A program made the position numbers and the translations under genes. 64,000 nt of DNA from Candidatus Celerinatantimonas neptuna. Lineage in GTDB: Bacteria; Pseudomonadota; Gammaproteobacteria; Enterobacterales; Celerinatantimonadaceae. The stretch is from positions 3,101,501 through 3,165,500 of the forward strand of contig OU461276.1 in assembly GCA_911810475.1 (NCBI GenBank), written 5' to 3'. How positions within the stretch are numbered: position 1 is the first letter of the stretch; every line of letters starts with the position of its first letter. Under the pieces are notes generated by a model. That model did no database searches. It had not been told where the DNA came from and saw only the letters and a list, made by a program, of their open reading frames with translations. Below, in pieces: positions 54,042 to 64,000 of this stretch.

Positions 54042-56546
54042 TTATTCTATTTTTGAAGCCAGTGTAAACTGGGGAACCCATTTTGCTAACATCGTTTCTA
54101 AATGTTCTCTGGTGGCCGGCTTAGCTAAACGATCATCCATTAGTTGGTTCATCCGACAAATGGCTTTATCTCCGGTTTCACCTGATAGTGCTATCACAGG
54201 AAGCTGAGGGCAGAGCGCCTTAATTGATTCACAGGCCTGAAAGCCATCTATGACCGGCATTTGAACATCCATAAAGACTAGATCTAGCATACTTTGTTTG
54301 ACCTTTTCTATCGCTTGCTGGCCATTTTCAGCTTCTTCAACATTTATTCCTAATTTTTCAAGATAAAGCCGGACCAACTGGCGCTGTGATAGGTCATCAT
54401 CAGTGATGAGTACCTTAATATCTGCATAAGCAGGTTCTGCGGTCTTTATTGGAGTTTGGGGGGTAGAATATTCCTGTTTTAAGGACAGTTCACAAGGGGG
54501 TTGAGTTGTTTTGAGAAAGTGAAGAGAGAATATAGTGTATTCACCGTATACCGATTGACAACTGATATAGCCATCAAATAAATTCATAACCCGCTGGCAA
54601 TAACTTAAACCAAGACCGGTTCCGCCACTTTTTTGGTAGGTAAAAAAGTCATCAAAAATGCGCTGTTGCACATGTGGCGTAATGCCTGGGCCGTAATCTT
54701 TAAAATGTAAGCGATTTTCTTGAGCTTCTATTTGTAAGCTAATCTCAATGGTGCTTTCAGGGTACTCGTTGAAATAATAAATGGCATTACGCAAAAGATT
54801 AAAGAGAATAAAGCTAAACAGAACATCATTGACCACAATTGTAAAATCACTCTGGCCGCTGAATTTGACGCGTTTTTCAGTGGATTCACTATCAAAAGCA
54901 AAGTCATTGATGACAGATTGGATAAGCTGACTAATTGAATAGGGATGAATGGAATCTGACTCAAGGGTGGGCTGATGAGCCTCTTGCAACATTAAATCAA
55001 TAATTTGATTACCGTGATAAATTGCTGCTTTAGCCTGTTTAATCTCATTGTGTAATTCATCATGATAAGCTGAGTTGGTCGTCTCATTATCAATTTTTTC
55101 AAGATGCAGTTGAATTTGGCCAAGAGGATTGCGCATTTCATGGGCAATAGACTGAGCAATCGCTTGTGATTGTTTTACGTGATATTCATTATAAATATAG
55201 GTTTGTACTTTTTTTAAAAGTCGCTGAAGAGCAGATATTTCTTCATTGGAATAACTGGCTCCATTTTTTTTATGGGGCGTGATGAGTAAACGAGTTATTG
55301 TATTATGATGGTCATATAAGGGCAGGATCATAGCCGTATTGTGCTTAGACATCTGGGTTAGAATTGTCTGAAGCTGTGTATCGGGCATAGTTTCTGCTTT
55401 GTATTCGAGCTCTTCAACTAATAATACAGAGTCATTGTTTAATAAATAGGAAGAATATAGTTCATTATTATTGGCATCAGAAATAAGAACTTGTTGTTTA
55501 TTTAACTTTAATAGATCAGAGAGTTTATTTATTGCTTGATGAATAGAAACCTGAAAGTCATATCCCAGAGCGTTGATTTTATCAACGGGTGTTTGCTTTT
55601 GCCCATAAATTATCAGGCTAAGATATTGCCCAGTGTATTGCCAGACTTTTCTCCAGAAAAGACTACAGGAAAATGTCCAGATCATAGCGATAATAATTGC
55701 TGGTTTATTATCAATAGAGTGAATGATAATAAATATTGGTATAAGATAAATTAATAAAATAATTATAAAATTACTCGATAAGTAGAGTAGATAATTTCTG
55801 CTATAGAATCGGTGATACATAATGGCATAGCCAATTATTAAAAGCTCTAATGAAGATAGAACTGGAGGTAACCAAGTTAAAGAAAATTTGTGAAATACAA
55901 AAGTAATAATAAGGTGTATAACTATAGTTGATGATGATGTTATAGTAAATCCTATAGCAATATAAGTTGATTCAGTTTTTTTGATCTTATTATTTGAATT
56001 TTTATTGGTGATGAGATTAAACAGTGTAAATATTGAAACTAGTGAAAAAGTTATAAAAAAAGGAATGGTCAATTTACCAAAATAAATTGTAAATTGACTA
56101 GGTGCATTAATTAAAATATGAGAAATTGTATAATTTTGAAATAGATTAACTGCTAAAGTAAAGATTACAGTAAAAGAGATAAAAAACTTCTGCCAAATAT
56201 AGAGTTTCCTGTGTTCTTTATTAGAAGTAAGATGACAGGAATAGATAAATACTGAAAGCATAGTTAATATAGAAAAAATATTAGCGACTCTTGCCATAAT
56301 GATGGCAGTATTTTCCCCATATTGAACAAGAAAAATAGTATGAAAATAGACATTACTTAATATCCAACTTGTCATAAAAAAAGCATATAATATACATGGA
56401 TAATATAATGTGCGGAAATAGTATTTCCCATGGTAAGCAGCAAATCGAGTGAAATAGATAAGATAACATAGACTTAAAAATGCTGCAAAAATTAGCAAAA
56501 TTCCTTTTGGATCAACAGTAGTTGTTATTGCTGTAATAATTGGCAT
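54042..56546 (-). CDS. Second LuxN-like hybrid sensor histidine kinase
   Basis: An 834-residue membrane sensor, paralogous to the upstream neighbour. Seen directly: nine or so membrane segments in residues 1-315, a linker, a HisKA domain with SIAHEMRNPLGQIQLHLEKI (His469), an ATPase domain with LFNLLRNAIYYF, DYGPGI and GGTGLGLSYC, and a receiver domain with DDD (716-718) and phospho-acceptor Asp760 (VFMDVQMP). LuxN receptors carry the same order. It lies 64 bp after luxN and is the last gene of the operon. Its sensory half is clearly diverged from the neighbour while the kinase half is conserved, so it may sense another acyl-homoserine lactone; that is inference. Confidence 0.88.
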   Translation of the reverse strand: MPIITAITTTVDPKGILLIFAAFLSLCYLIYFTRFAAYHGKYYFRTLYYPCILYAFFMTSWILSNVYFHTIFLVQYGENTAIIMARVANIFSILTMLSVFIYSCHLTSNKEHRKLYIWQKFFISFTVIFTLAVNLFQNYTISHILINAPSQFTIYFGKLTIPFFITFSLVSIFTLFNLITNKNSNNKIKKTESTYIAIGFTITSSSTIVIHLIITFVFHKFSLTWLPPVLSSLELLIIGYAIMYHRFYSRNYLLYLSSNFIIILLIYLIPIFIIIHSIDNKPAIIIAMIWTFSCSLFWRKVWQYTGQYLSLIIYGQKQTPVDKINALGYDFQVSIHQAINKLSDLLKLNKQQVLISDANNNELYSSYLLNNDSVLLVEELEYKAETMPDTQLQTILTQMSKHNTAMILPLYDHHNTITRLLITPHKKNGASYSNEEISALQRLLKKVQTYIYNEYHVKQSQAIAQSIAHEMRNPLGQIQLHLEKIDNETTNSAYHDELHNEIKQAKAAIYHGNQIIDLMLQEAHQPTLESDSIHPYSISQLIQSVINDFAFDSESTEKRVKFSGQSDFTIVVNDVLFSFILFNLLRNAIYYFNEYPESTIEISLQIEAQENRLHFKDYGPGITPHVQQRIFDDFFTYQKSGGTGLGLSYCQRVMNLFDGYISCQSVYGEYTIFSLHFLKTTQPPCELSLKQEYSTPQTPIKTAEPAYADIKVLITDDDLSQRQLVRLYLEKLGINVEEAENGQQAIEKVKQSMLDLVFMDVQMPVIDGFQACESIKALCPQLPVIALSGETGDKAICRMNQLMDDRLAKPATREHLETMLAKWVPQFTLASKIE

Positions 56547-56610
56547 ATAAAATTATCTTTAGAGTATGAATGTTTAGTATAATAACTGTGCTTATAAAAT
56601 TATAAATACA

Positions 56611-59088
56611 TCACTTTTCTTGTGGTAAAGTATACAACCATTTTTTAATCATTTTTACAAGTTGTTCTTTAGAAACCGGTTTTAATAGGCGATCATCCAT
56701 TAATTCATTAATTTCCTTTTGAGCAGATTCACCTGATAGAGCAATAACTGGTAATTTCGGGTAGAGCTTTTTAATTATACGAGTAGTAGTAATCCCATCC
56801 ATGATAGGCATTTGAATGTCCATGAATACAAGGTTAAATTGATTTTTTTTGAGTTTTTCAAGCGCATCTTCACCATTTGTTGCTTCAATTACGTGAATAC
56901 CTAATTGTTTTAGATATAGACAGATAAGTAAACGTTGAGAATTACTGTCATCTGCAACTAAAACACACAGTTCTGAGAAATAAGGTTTTTGTAGTAATTC
57001 TTTCTGTTCAGAATTTCTAGAGAATACTTTCTCTAATTGCTTGACTATTGGAAAATATAAGATAAAAGTAGTAGATTCTCCATAAATTGATTGGCATTTG
57101 ATCTGTCCTCCAAAGAGCTTCATAACACGCCGGCAATAACTTAAACCCAGACCTGTTCCATAACTTTTTTGATAAGTAAAAAAATCATCAAAAATTTGAT
57201 GTTGAATTAGAGGATTTATTCCGGGACCAAAATCTTTGAAGAAGACTTGATTATATGTATTACCTGGCTTTATAGTTATTTCTATAATACTGTTGGGATA
57301 TTCATCAAAATAATAGATAGAATTACGGAAAAGGTTAAATAAAATAAATCCAAAAAAGATGGGCTGGACTTTGACTGTGAAATCCCCTTGATTATTTACA
57401 ATAACTCGTTCTAAATTTTTATTAGAAGAAAATGGGTAATCATTAATTGTTTTTTTTATTAATTCATAAATAGAAAATGGTGCTATAGAACCAGGCTGGA
57501 TTCGAGGTTCTTGCACCCCCTGTAACATAGCATCAATAATATAATTGGTTTGATAAATAGCATTTTTTGCTTGGCATATCTCATTATTAACTATATAAGA
57601 TTGATCTCTTTTATCATAGAAAAGTTCAGTTATTTTTTCAAGATGGAGTTGGAGTTGAGATAATGGATTTCTCATTTCATGTGCTATAGAATGTGCAATG
57701 GCTTGAGACTGTTTAACATGAAATTCGTTGTAGATATAATTTTGAGCATTCTTGAGTAAATTTTGCAAAGCAGAAATTTCTTCATTAGAATATATAGACC
57801 CATCGGATTTATGTGGTGTAATAAATAGTCTAGTAATTAAATGTTCATCATCATACATAGGTAATATCATTGCTGAATTATGTTCTGACATTTGATTATG
57901 AATTACTAATAAATGTGGATTGGCAGAAGTAGTTGCATGATATTCAATTTCTTCAATTAATAATACTGGGTCACTTTTTACTAAATAAGATGAATATAGT
58001 TTATGGGTTTTAGCATCAGTTATTAAAATTGATTTAGGATCTATCTGGAGCAGCTCGGATAGTTTTCGAGTTGCTTGTTCAATTGATATTTGAAAATCTT
58101 TAGATAGTTTATAAATTTCTGAGACTGGAGTTATTTTATGCCCATATATTATAATGCTAATATACTGCCCAATAAACTTCCATATATTTTTCCAAGCTAA
58201 CCCATAAATTAGAGTCCAAGTAAGTAATATAGTTACATGAGATTCTTGCTGTATATCTATGCTTAATAACATTATTGGAAAAATAAATCCCATTAATGTT
58301 ATTAATGAGTTTGTCGTTAAATATGAGATATATCTCCAGCTATAAAATCTATGAGCTATAGAAGCGTATCCCATAAATAATACTTCAAAGATTGAGAAAG
58401 CTGGAGGCAGCCATGTATAAGAGAATGAATTTGAATAATAAGTTAACAATACACTAAATAAAAGAGTCGAAATCATGAAAACTAACATACCTATGAGCAT
58501 ATAGGTAGACTTAAGCTTGATTAATTTATTCTTACTTTGAAATAATGATATTAGGTTAATTAAAGAACCTAGAGTAAGGGCAGATATTATTGTAAAAAAA
58601 ATAGGTGCTTGTGATCCAAAATATATGGTAAAATTACTCGCAGAAATTACTTTTACATCGAGAATTATATTCGTAGTAAATATATTTGTATATATACAAT
58701 AAATTGAAAGAATCCATAAAAAATAAAACTGCCACTTTTTAATACTATGATTTTTTTTATCAGATAACAACCTACAAGTAAAATGATAAATAGATGAATA
58801 GGAAATATAAGAAAATATATTAGCAGCCTTAGCTATACCAGTAGCTACATTTGGATTAAAGTACTCCACAAACTTTGTTTGGAAGTACATATTTGATAAA
58901 ATCCATAGGATAACGAAAAAAGAATATATTATATAAGGGTAATATAGAATCTTTAAGATTAAGATATTTTCTTTTATTGAGTGAAAAATAAAATATATAA
59001 ACCAAATAGAACTAAAGATAGCGGTTACGGCTAAAATACATCCTCTAGGATAGATTGTAGGATTTATAAATTGGTATAGCTCAATCAT
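56611..59088 (-). CDS. luxN: LuxN-like autoinducer receptor, hybrid histidine kinase
   Basis: An 825-residue hybrid kinase close in length and residue positions to Vibrio LuxN (849 aa, His471). Seen directly: about nine membrane segments to residue 315, His470 in SIAHEMRNPLSQLQ, N-box LFNLFRNSIYYF (583-594), DFGPGI (619-624), GTGLGLSYC (644-652), and a receiver with DD at 713-714 and Asp757 (VFMDIQMP). The family acts as a kinase without ligand and as a phosphatase with the lactone, feeding LuxU/LuxO. The start overlaps the luxM stop by 8 bp, so the two are coupled. The gene is visibly A+T-rich compared with flanking iol genes. Confidence 0.9.
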   Translation of the reverse strand: MIELYQFINPTIYPRGCILAVTAIFSSIWFIYFIFHSIKENILILKILYYPYIIYSFFVILWILSNMYFQTKFVEYFNPNVATGIAKAANIFSYISYSSIYHFTCRLLSDKKNHSIKKWQFYFLWILSIYCIYTNIFTTNIILDVKVISASNFTIYFGSQAPIFFTIISALTLGSLINLISLFQSKNKLIKLKSTYMLIGMLVFMISTLLFSVLLTYYSNSFSYTWLPPAFSIFEVLFMGYASIAHRFYSWRYISYLTTNSLITLMGFIFPIMLLSIDIQQESHVTILLTWTLIYGLAWKNIWKFIGQYISIIIYGHKITPVSEIYKLSKDFQISIEQATRKLSELLQIDPKSILITDAKTHKLYSSYLVKSDPVLLIEEIEYHATTSANPHLLVIHNQMSEHNSAMILPMYDDEHLITRLFITPHKSDGSIYSNEEISALQNLLKNAQNYIYNEFHVKQSQAIAHSIAHEMRNPLSQLQLHLEKITELFYDKRDQSYIVNNEICQAKNAIYQTNYIIDAMLQGVQEPRIQPGSIAPFSIYELIKKTINDYPFSSNKNLERVIVNNQGDFTVKVQPIFFGFILFNLFRNSIYYFDEYPNSIIEITIKPGNTYNQVFFKDFGPGINPLIQHQIFDDFFTYQKSYGTGLGLSYCRRVMKLFGGQIKCQSIYGESTTFILYFPIVKQLEKVFSRNSEQKELLQKPYFSELCVLVADDSNSQRLLICLYLKQLGIHVIEATNGEDALEKLKKNQFNLVFMDIQMPIMDGITTTRIIKKLYPKLPVIALSGESAQKEINELMDDRLLKPVSKEQLVKMIKKWLYTLPQEK

Positions 59089-60244
59089 CTTTATTCCTGA
59101 GTGATTTTATTGCGGCTAACCTAAATTCTTTGAAATTACTTCTCGTTAGTTTATCTCCAACAGTTTTGTGGTCTAAGAATCCTTTAAAAATATAATATTT
59201 ACTGTTTTGTATCGATCGATAGCTATCAATAATGTAACAGATATCATCTGTTGATTGATAAAAACTCATGAAGAATGGCTGATCAGTTATCATATATGAT
59301 ACATAAAAATGTGATTCTACTAATCTTTTCATGAGTTCTTTTTGGGCAAAGTAGAGTAAAAATAATCGAAGATATTTAGAACCGCAAACAGAAAATCTGA
59401 CTATCTCACATACATTGGATGGATCTTTTATATAGTCTTTAAGTGAATCTTCAAACCAAAGGGTAATATTATCATTAAGTACTAAATCATTAAATATACC
59501 TAGATGATACAACTTAGATCTTGAGTCTTCTGTAATACAAGATTTCCAGTGTTTTCCTTGAAAAAAAGGCTCAAAACTTAACCATTTTTTTCTTTTATCC
59601 CATCCTTGAATTAAACTAGCAGAGACAAGAACCAATCGATTGTAATTGTCAGTATAATACAGAATGAAATGACGTGATTCTTGAGACAGAGAAATGGAAA
59701 ATAACATTTCATACCATTTTTGATCAATAATAAGGCTATTAATATTGATCAAAGTGTTTGCATCAGTTAGTGTTAAAGAAGCATTACAATATAAAGTATA
59801 AAATTTTCTTTCATCATTTTCAATTCTATCAATCATTTCAGAACGATATTTCGATTCATCATATGGAACATTACTAAATAATGAAATAGGAATTGCTTTG
59901 TATTTATGTAGAATACAAAATCGCTCGTAATGAGCCCAGCAAGCTAATATGTCACCAAATAGCTCGATTGCTGTTTTTTCCAAATGATGCCAGTAAAGGT
60001 TAATGCTTTTAATAGCCTGTTTTTTAATATGATTAATTGATTGAGGTGCTTCAAAAATTGTTGCTAGATTTCCATTCCTGAGCCCTGGATAGATCTGAAT
60101 AAGTTCATTTTTTCTAAGCGTTACTAATTCATTAAAACTATGGATTATGTCGTCTTCTTTGAATTGTTCACGAATATCTGAGAATAATTGTTCATGGCTT
60201 ATCGCTGAATTTTCAACGTAACATTCAATAGAAACAGCAGGCAT
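59081..60244 (-). CDS. luxM: LuxM/AinS-type acyl-homoserine lactone synthase
   Basis: A 387-residue protein assigned to the LuxM/AinS/VanM family (about 390-400 aa), which makes acyl-homoserine lactones from acyl carriers and S-adenosylmethionine and is unrelated to LuxI. I recognise it mainly by length, by C-terminal blocks (KRLVESHFYVSYMITDQPFFMSF) and by its overlap with a LuxN-like receptor gene downstream, the universal luxM-luxN order. No membrane segments or signal peptide. The acyl chain cannot be predicted. It is first in the operon; the promoter must lie in the 511-bp gap upstream. Confidence 0.78.
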   Translation of the reverse strand: MPAVSIECYVENSAISHEQLFSDIREQFKEDDIIHSFNELVTLRKNELIQIYPGLRNGNLATIFEAPQSINHIKKQAIKSINLYWHHLEKTAIELFGDILACWAHYERFCILHKYKAIPISLFSNVPYDESKYRSEMIDRIENDERKFYTLYCNASLTLTDANTLININSLIIDQKWYEMLFSISLSQESRHFILYYTDNYNRLVLVSASLIQGWDKRKKWLSFEPFFQGKHWKSCITEDSRSKLYHLGIFNDLVLNDNITLWFEDSLKDYIKDPSNVCEIVRFSVCGSKYLRLFLLYFAQKELMKRLVESHFYVSYMITDQPFFMSFYQSTDDICYIIDSYRSIQNSKYYIFKGFLDHKTVGDKLTRSNFKEFRLAAIKSLRNKDD

Positions 60245-60755
60245 TAGCTAAAACTCCGCGGAAAACTTTATTCGTATTAATAATACAATTATCATAATTT
60301 TTTTGTAATAACAACTATATGACAAATCTATAAAGCATGTCACAAGTTAAATATTAATGATAATCGATATAATCGAATCGATCGTTTAGAAAGCTTAAAC
60401 CGTGGTGTTCGTCACATACATAAGTAGCTATATGCCTCTTGTTGTCTTAAGTAATCTATATGTCAATAGGATGGTGTCAATGTTAATCTTTATTTTTAAA
60501 ATAATCAATAAATTTATGTGATTTTATGTCATAAAAAAATATAGGAAATGTGATAAATGTATCAGTCTCGAGTGGGTATCTCTGATGAATTATCATGCTT
60601 GATAGGTGGGTATTCATTAAAAAGAGTGGGCAATTTGAGTCGGGGGGATTAACTGGTTATTATTTTTTTATATAATGAATAATCTAATTTAGCTCCAGGC
60701 TGTAGCAGTTGGATGGTTATCAAGAGTGAGAGAGAATTCCCCTTTGTTGTGCGTA
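60245..60755. other. Promoter region of luxM operon / 3' of iolD
   Basis: 511 bp without a gene, A+T-rich, containing clustered CGAT repeats (AATCGATATAATCGAATCGAT around 60362-60382) that may be a regulator site for luxM. No terminator with a clear T-run was found for iolD. Confidence 0.45.
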
Positions 60756-62689
60756 TTAATATTGCCGTGCTTTGGCAATATTTGTTTTGAGCTGTTGTGA
60801 TGCAGCCCTAATTTCTGGTTTATTGGCGTGTTCGGCTAGCTCAACCCGCCACCAGCTTAAGTAACTGTGTAGCATGGTTTTGGGCAAGATTTTAATATCA
60901 ATGAGTGTGGATATGATTTGTTTTTGCGCATCGGTAATTGCCTGATGAAGTCCGTCTATATTGGTGATCCTATATGACTTACAGCCATAGCCTTCGGCAA
61001 TTTTTGCGTAGTCGACCGGAATTAGCCTGCCATCCAGTTGATTTGGCTTATTATCCCGAAAACGAAATTCAGTAAAGAAGCTGTTCATGCCATGGCCAAT
61101 CTGTAGGTTATTAATACATCCGTGGGCCATATTGTCGAACAGTATAATATTAATTTTTTGGTTTTCCTGAATGGATGATACAAGCTCTGAGTGCAGCATC
61201 ATAAATGAACCATCACCGACCAGTGAGTAAACTTCGCGTTGTGGGTCGGCCATTTTTGCATCTAAGGCGGCGTTGACTTCATATCCCATGCAAGAGTAGC
61301 CATATTCCATATGATAACTGTTGTAAGAGCGCGTTTTCCAGATTCTCTGAAGGTTACCTGGCAGGCTGCCAGATGCGCCAATAATAATGGCATTTTCTGG
61401 AATATTGTCGTTAACAAACCCCAAAACGCGGCTCTGTGTGAGTACTGAGCCAGTCAGTTGTTTAAATTCCCGATAGACCTGCTCACGGGGAAGATGATCA
61501 TCAACCTCTGGAATAAAGTTATCGCCGGTATATTCGATTTGATAAACCCTTGTTCTTGCGGCTTCTAAGTCAGCGCGTGCTTGTTGAATTTGGTCTCCCC
61601 AGTTACTTTGATAGTCTGATGCCTGGAGGGTTGCTAACAGGGATTGAATGGCTGTTTTAGCATCGGCAACGATTTGTACGCCATCGAGCTTAAAGGTATC
61701 GAAACGGTTGATATTAATGTTTAAGTAATCGACATCAGGATTTTGAAATATCCATTTCGATGAGGTGGTAAAGTCGGTATATCGGGTGCCAATGCCGATG
61801 ACCAGATCGGCTTCTTTGGCCAGTTGGTTTGCGGCTATGCAACCTGTCTCGCCGATACCGCCGACATTGAGAGGGTGCTCCGATAAGATAGCCCCTTTAC
61901 CGGCCTGAGTTTCTGCAATCGGAATATCAAAGCGCCCGGCAAATTGTAAAATGGCATCAGTTGCCAGAGCGTATTTTGCGCCACCGCCAAAAATGATAAT
62001 GGGTTTTTGTTTTTGGGTCAGGAGTTGTTTGGCATCGTTTAGCATGGGTTCGGTCGGGGCCTGGCGTTCTAGACGGTGCACTCGTTTACTAAAGAAATAA
62101 TCAGGATAGTCATAAGCTTCACCCTGTACATCTTGCGGTAAAGCAAGTGTAACTGCACCCGTCTGCGCCGGGTCAGTAAGTACTCGCATAGTATTGATGC
62201 AAGCTGTCATTAACTGTTCAGGCCGGGAGATTCTGTCCCAATATTTACTGACAGCCTGAAAGGCATCATTGGTGCTGATGGTGAGGTTATGGGGCCGTTC
62301 GACTTGCTGTAGAACCGGGTCAGGTTATCTTGTCGCGTAAGTATCGCCGGGGAGTAACAAAAGTGGAATATGGTGAGCCGTTGCGGTTGCCGCAGCTGTG
62401 ATCATATTTGCAGCTCCGGGACCGACCGATGAAGTACAGGCAAATATTCGTTGGCGCAGTGATACCCGATGGCTGCATGGGCCATTCCCTGTTCGTTGCG
62501 TCCCTGATGAACGTGCAATTCGCCACTATTTTGTTCCAGTGCCTGACCAAGCCCTACGACATTACCATGGTTAAAAATAGCAAAGATCCCTTTGATGAAC
62601 TTGATCTCTTTACCATCGACTTCCAAATATTGATTATCAAGAAAGCGAACTAATGCTTGTGCTACTGTGAGTTTAGTTGTTTTCATCAT
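60756..62689 (-). pseudogene. iolD: iolD, THcHDO hydrolase, frameshift plus stop
   Basis: iolD encodes the ThDP-dependent 3D-(3,5/4)-trihydroxycyclohexane-1,2-dione hydrolase of inositol catabolism. The start reads [20 protein letters not shown] and [14 protein letters not shown], then the frame shifts near 62465 where [17 protein letters not shown] continues in another frame; at 62327-62325 a TAA replaces the glutamine codon in the ATRQPDPV block, after which a 484-codon frame (from 62210) carries the rest, including the ThDP-binding VGDGSFMMLHSEL and FDNMAHGCINN. Two independent lesions mean no full product. An internal start could still give the C-terminal three quarters, but without the N-terminal catalytic part. 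Confidence 0.92.
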
Positions 62690-63132
62690 TTGTGTTCCTA
62701 AAGTCTGGCTTGTCGACCGGATTTCATGGTTGTCTGCTAAATTCCTGAGGTATCAGGATGGCTTAGAAGTGTTAAATCTACTTGTTATTCTAGAATTATA
62801 AGTGCGATTCTTTTCATCCCAATATAAAGTAAAATGTATATTTCATATTGGGATGTGGATCAAATCATGGTAAACGAGGGGCCTTAAAAGTTTCTTTTTG
62901 TTACATGTTAACATGGCTAACCGGGCATAAATAGAGAGTTTTACGCTATTTTTGTATGTTTCTTGTTAACTATTGGTTGTTGAATTATCACCCGTGTAGA
63001 GTGTGATTTGGGTAGAAAATCTGTGGAATAAATGGGTGGAAACGCATTTAAATATTCTATTTAAATTGAGAATGAAATATTTGATTTGAATAATGCAGAT
63101 AAGTTTCTTTCATGAGGCACGAGGATAATCGA
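62690..63132. other. Divergent iolD/iolC promoter region
   Basis: 443 bp between divergent genes. It carries the operator-like inverted repeat at 62815-62855; GAGGA precedes the iolC start. No gene. Confidence 0.5.
62815..62855. promoter_or_regulatory. Operator-like inverted repeat in the iol promoter region
   Basis: Perfect 11-bp arms CATCCCAATAT / ATATTGGGATG are separated by 19 bp in the divergent region of two iol genes. A site for an inositol-responsive repressor is plausible; no regulator gene lies in the window. Confidence 0.5.
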
Positions 63133-64000
63133 ATGGATAAGGTGCAGAAAAAGCTTGATGTGATCTGTATTGGCCGTATTGCTATTGATTTATATGGACA
63201 CCAAATTGGTGCGCGTCTGGAAGACATGAGTTCATTTGCAAAATATCTGGGAGGCTCTTCTGGGAATGTTGCTTTTGGCACGGCAATTCTGGGGCTCAAA
63301 TCAGGTATGTTGGCCCGGGTCGGCGATGAACATATGGGACGGTTTCTACGGGAAGAGCTTGAACGTGTCGGATGTGACACCCAGTATTTTATTACCGATA
63401 AAGAACGTCTGACTGTGTTGGTTATTCTGGGAATTAAAGATCAGGATACATTCCCGCTTATTTTTTATCGTGATCATTGTGCAGATATGGCATTGAGTGA
63501 GGTTGATATCGATGAGTCCTATATTGCTTCATTACGTGCTGTTGCAATTACCAGGACTCATTTATCTCACCCTAATACCCGGGCTGCGGTGCTTAAAGCG
63601 CTGGAGTACGCGGGTAAACATGGCCTCAAATGTGCTCTTGATATCGATTATCGTCCAGTTCTGTGGGGTTGACATCGTTAGGTGATGGCGAGACCCGATA
63701 TATCGGGTCTTCATCTGTCACGGCTTCTTTACAAGAAGTCCTTCATCATTTTGATTTAATTGTCGGAACAGAAGAAGAGTTTCATATTGCCGGCGGAACA
63801 ACCGATACCCTGGCTGCGCTTAAGGAAGTTCGTCAGGTCACTCATGCCACTTTAGTTTGTAAACGCGGTGCTAAGGGATGCTCGGTTTTTGAAGGGCTGA
63901 TTCCAGATAGCTGGGAGCAGACTCGTTTGTATAGTGGTGTTACCGTGAAGGTGCTCAATGTATTGGGGGCAGGTGATGCATTTATGTCTGGCTTGTTACG
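63133..64000 (+). pseudogene. iolC: iolC, 5-dehydro-2-deoxygluconokinase, frameshifted, cut by window end
   Basis: iolC encodes the PfkB-family kinase of inositol catabolism. From ATG 63133 (GAGGA seven bases upstream) the frame reads LDVICIGRIAIDLYGHQIGA, KYLGGSSGNVAFGTAILGL and DIDYRPVLWG, then TGA at 63670-63672. One base later in phase the protein goes on as TSLGDGETRYIGSS, FDLIVGTEEEFHIAGG, TLVCKRGAKGC and NVLGAGDAFMSGLL, the PfkB active-site motif, up to the window edge. A single-base deletion at about 63669 explains it. The C-terminal DUF2090 part common in IolC would lie outside the window. Confidence 0.9.

Overview
The window looks like chromosome of a marine-type gammaproteobacterium close to the Vibrionales (low to moderate G+C). 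The evidence is the gene content: yciK/sohB, topA, feoABC, pfkA followed by a 4.5S RNA gene, aegA, selO, and above all a LuxM/LuxN-type quorum-sensing operon. The exact genus cannot be read from the sequence. No CRISPR array, rRNA, replication origin or integrase gene is visible.

Layout. 1-8.5 kb: core genes (nhaD end, yciH, feoABC with a Fur-like site, a LysR regulator overlapping yciK, sohB). 8.8-13.2 kb: a tight five-gene unit coding for a thermostable-hemolysin/GNAT-like protein, an ANL adenylating enzyme, a heme-oxygenase-like (HDO/TenA-fold) protein, an SDR and a secreted TPR protein. It has a Fur-like palindrome upstream and looks like an uncharacterised small-molecule pathway. 13.3-22.1 kb: astB, topA, a GNAT, an orphan tubulin/FtsZ-like GTPase, pfkA and ffs.

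22.2-32.5 kb is an accessory region full of mobile-element debris: an IS3 deletion derivative, a degenerate IS1595 with TIRs and an 8-bp target duplication, a RAYT gene with a REP-like 3' end, a deleted IS256, MITE-like repeats and a tRNA 3' fragment. It carries a bacterial ubiquitin-like operon: a small Ubl gene with an in-frame amber codon, a DUF6791-ThiF (E2-like/E1) protein and a DUF6527 zinc protein. A possible LRAT/NlpC-type papain-fold protein, a 5' relic of a second Ubl gene and a truncated toxin-like frame are also there.

32.7-44.2 kb: DsrE protein, a broken ROK kinase with a LacI regulator, aegA, an amino-acid-binding protein with an M14-type hydrolase, a PTS EIIA, and an FTR1/P19 iron-uptake operon (Fur-like site) that includes an RnfD/NqrB-type flavoprotein. 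44.7-52.6 kb: a PDC-type sensor with a chemoreceptor, an Asp/Glu racemase-like protein, a DMT transporter, amtB and tRNA-Arg(CCU).

52.8-64 kb: an inositol-catabolism locus in decay (iolE intact, iolD and iolC broken). Between iolE and iolD sits an A+T-rich quorum-sensing operon, luxM followed by two tandem LuxN-like hybrid kinases. Several genes carry point disruptions. They could be real decay or, for single-base indels, sequencing error; the many intact long frames argue for real decay, but reads would be needed to decide.
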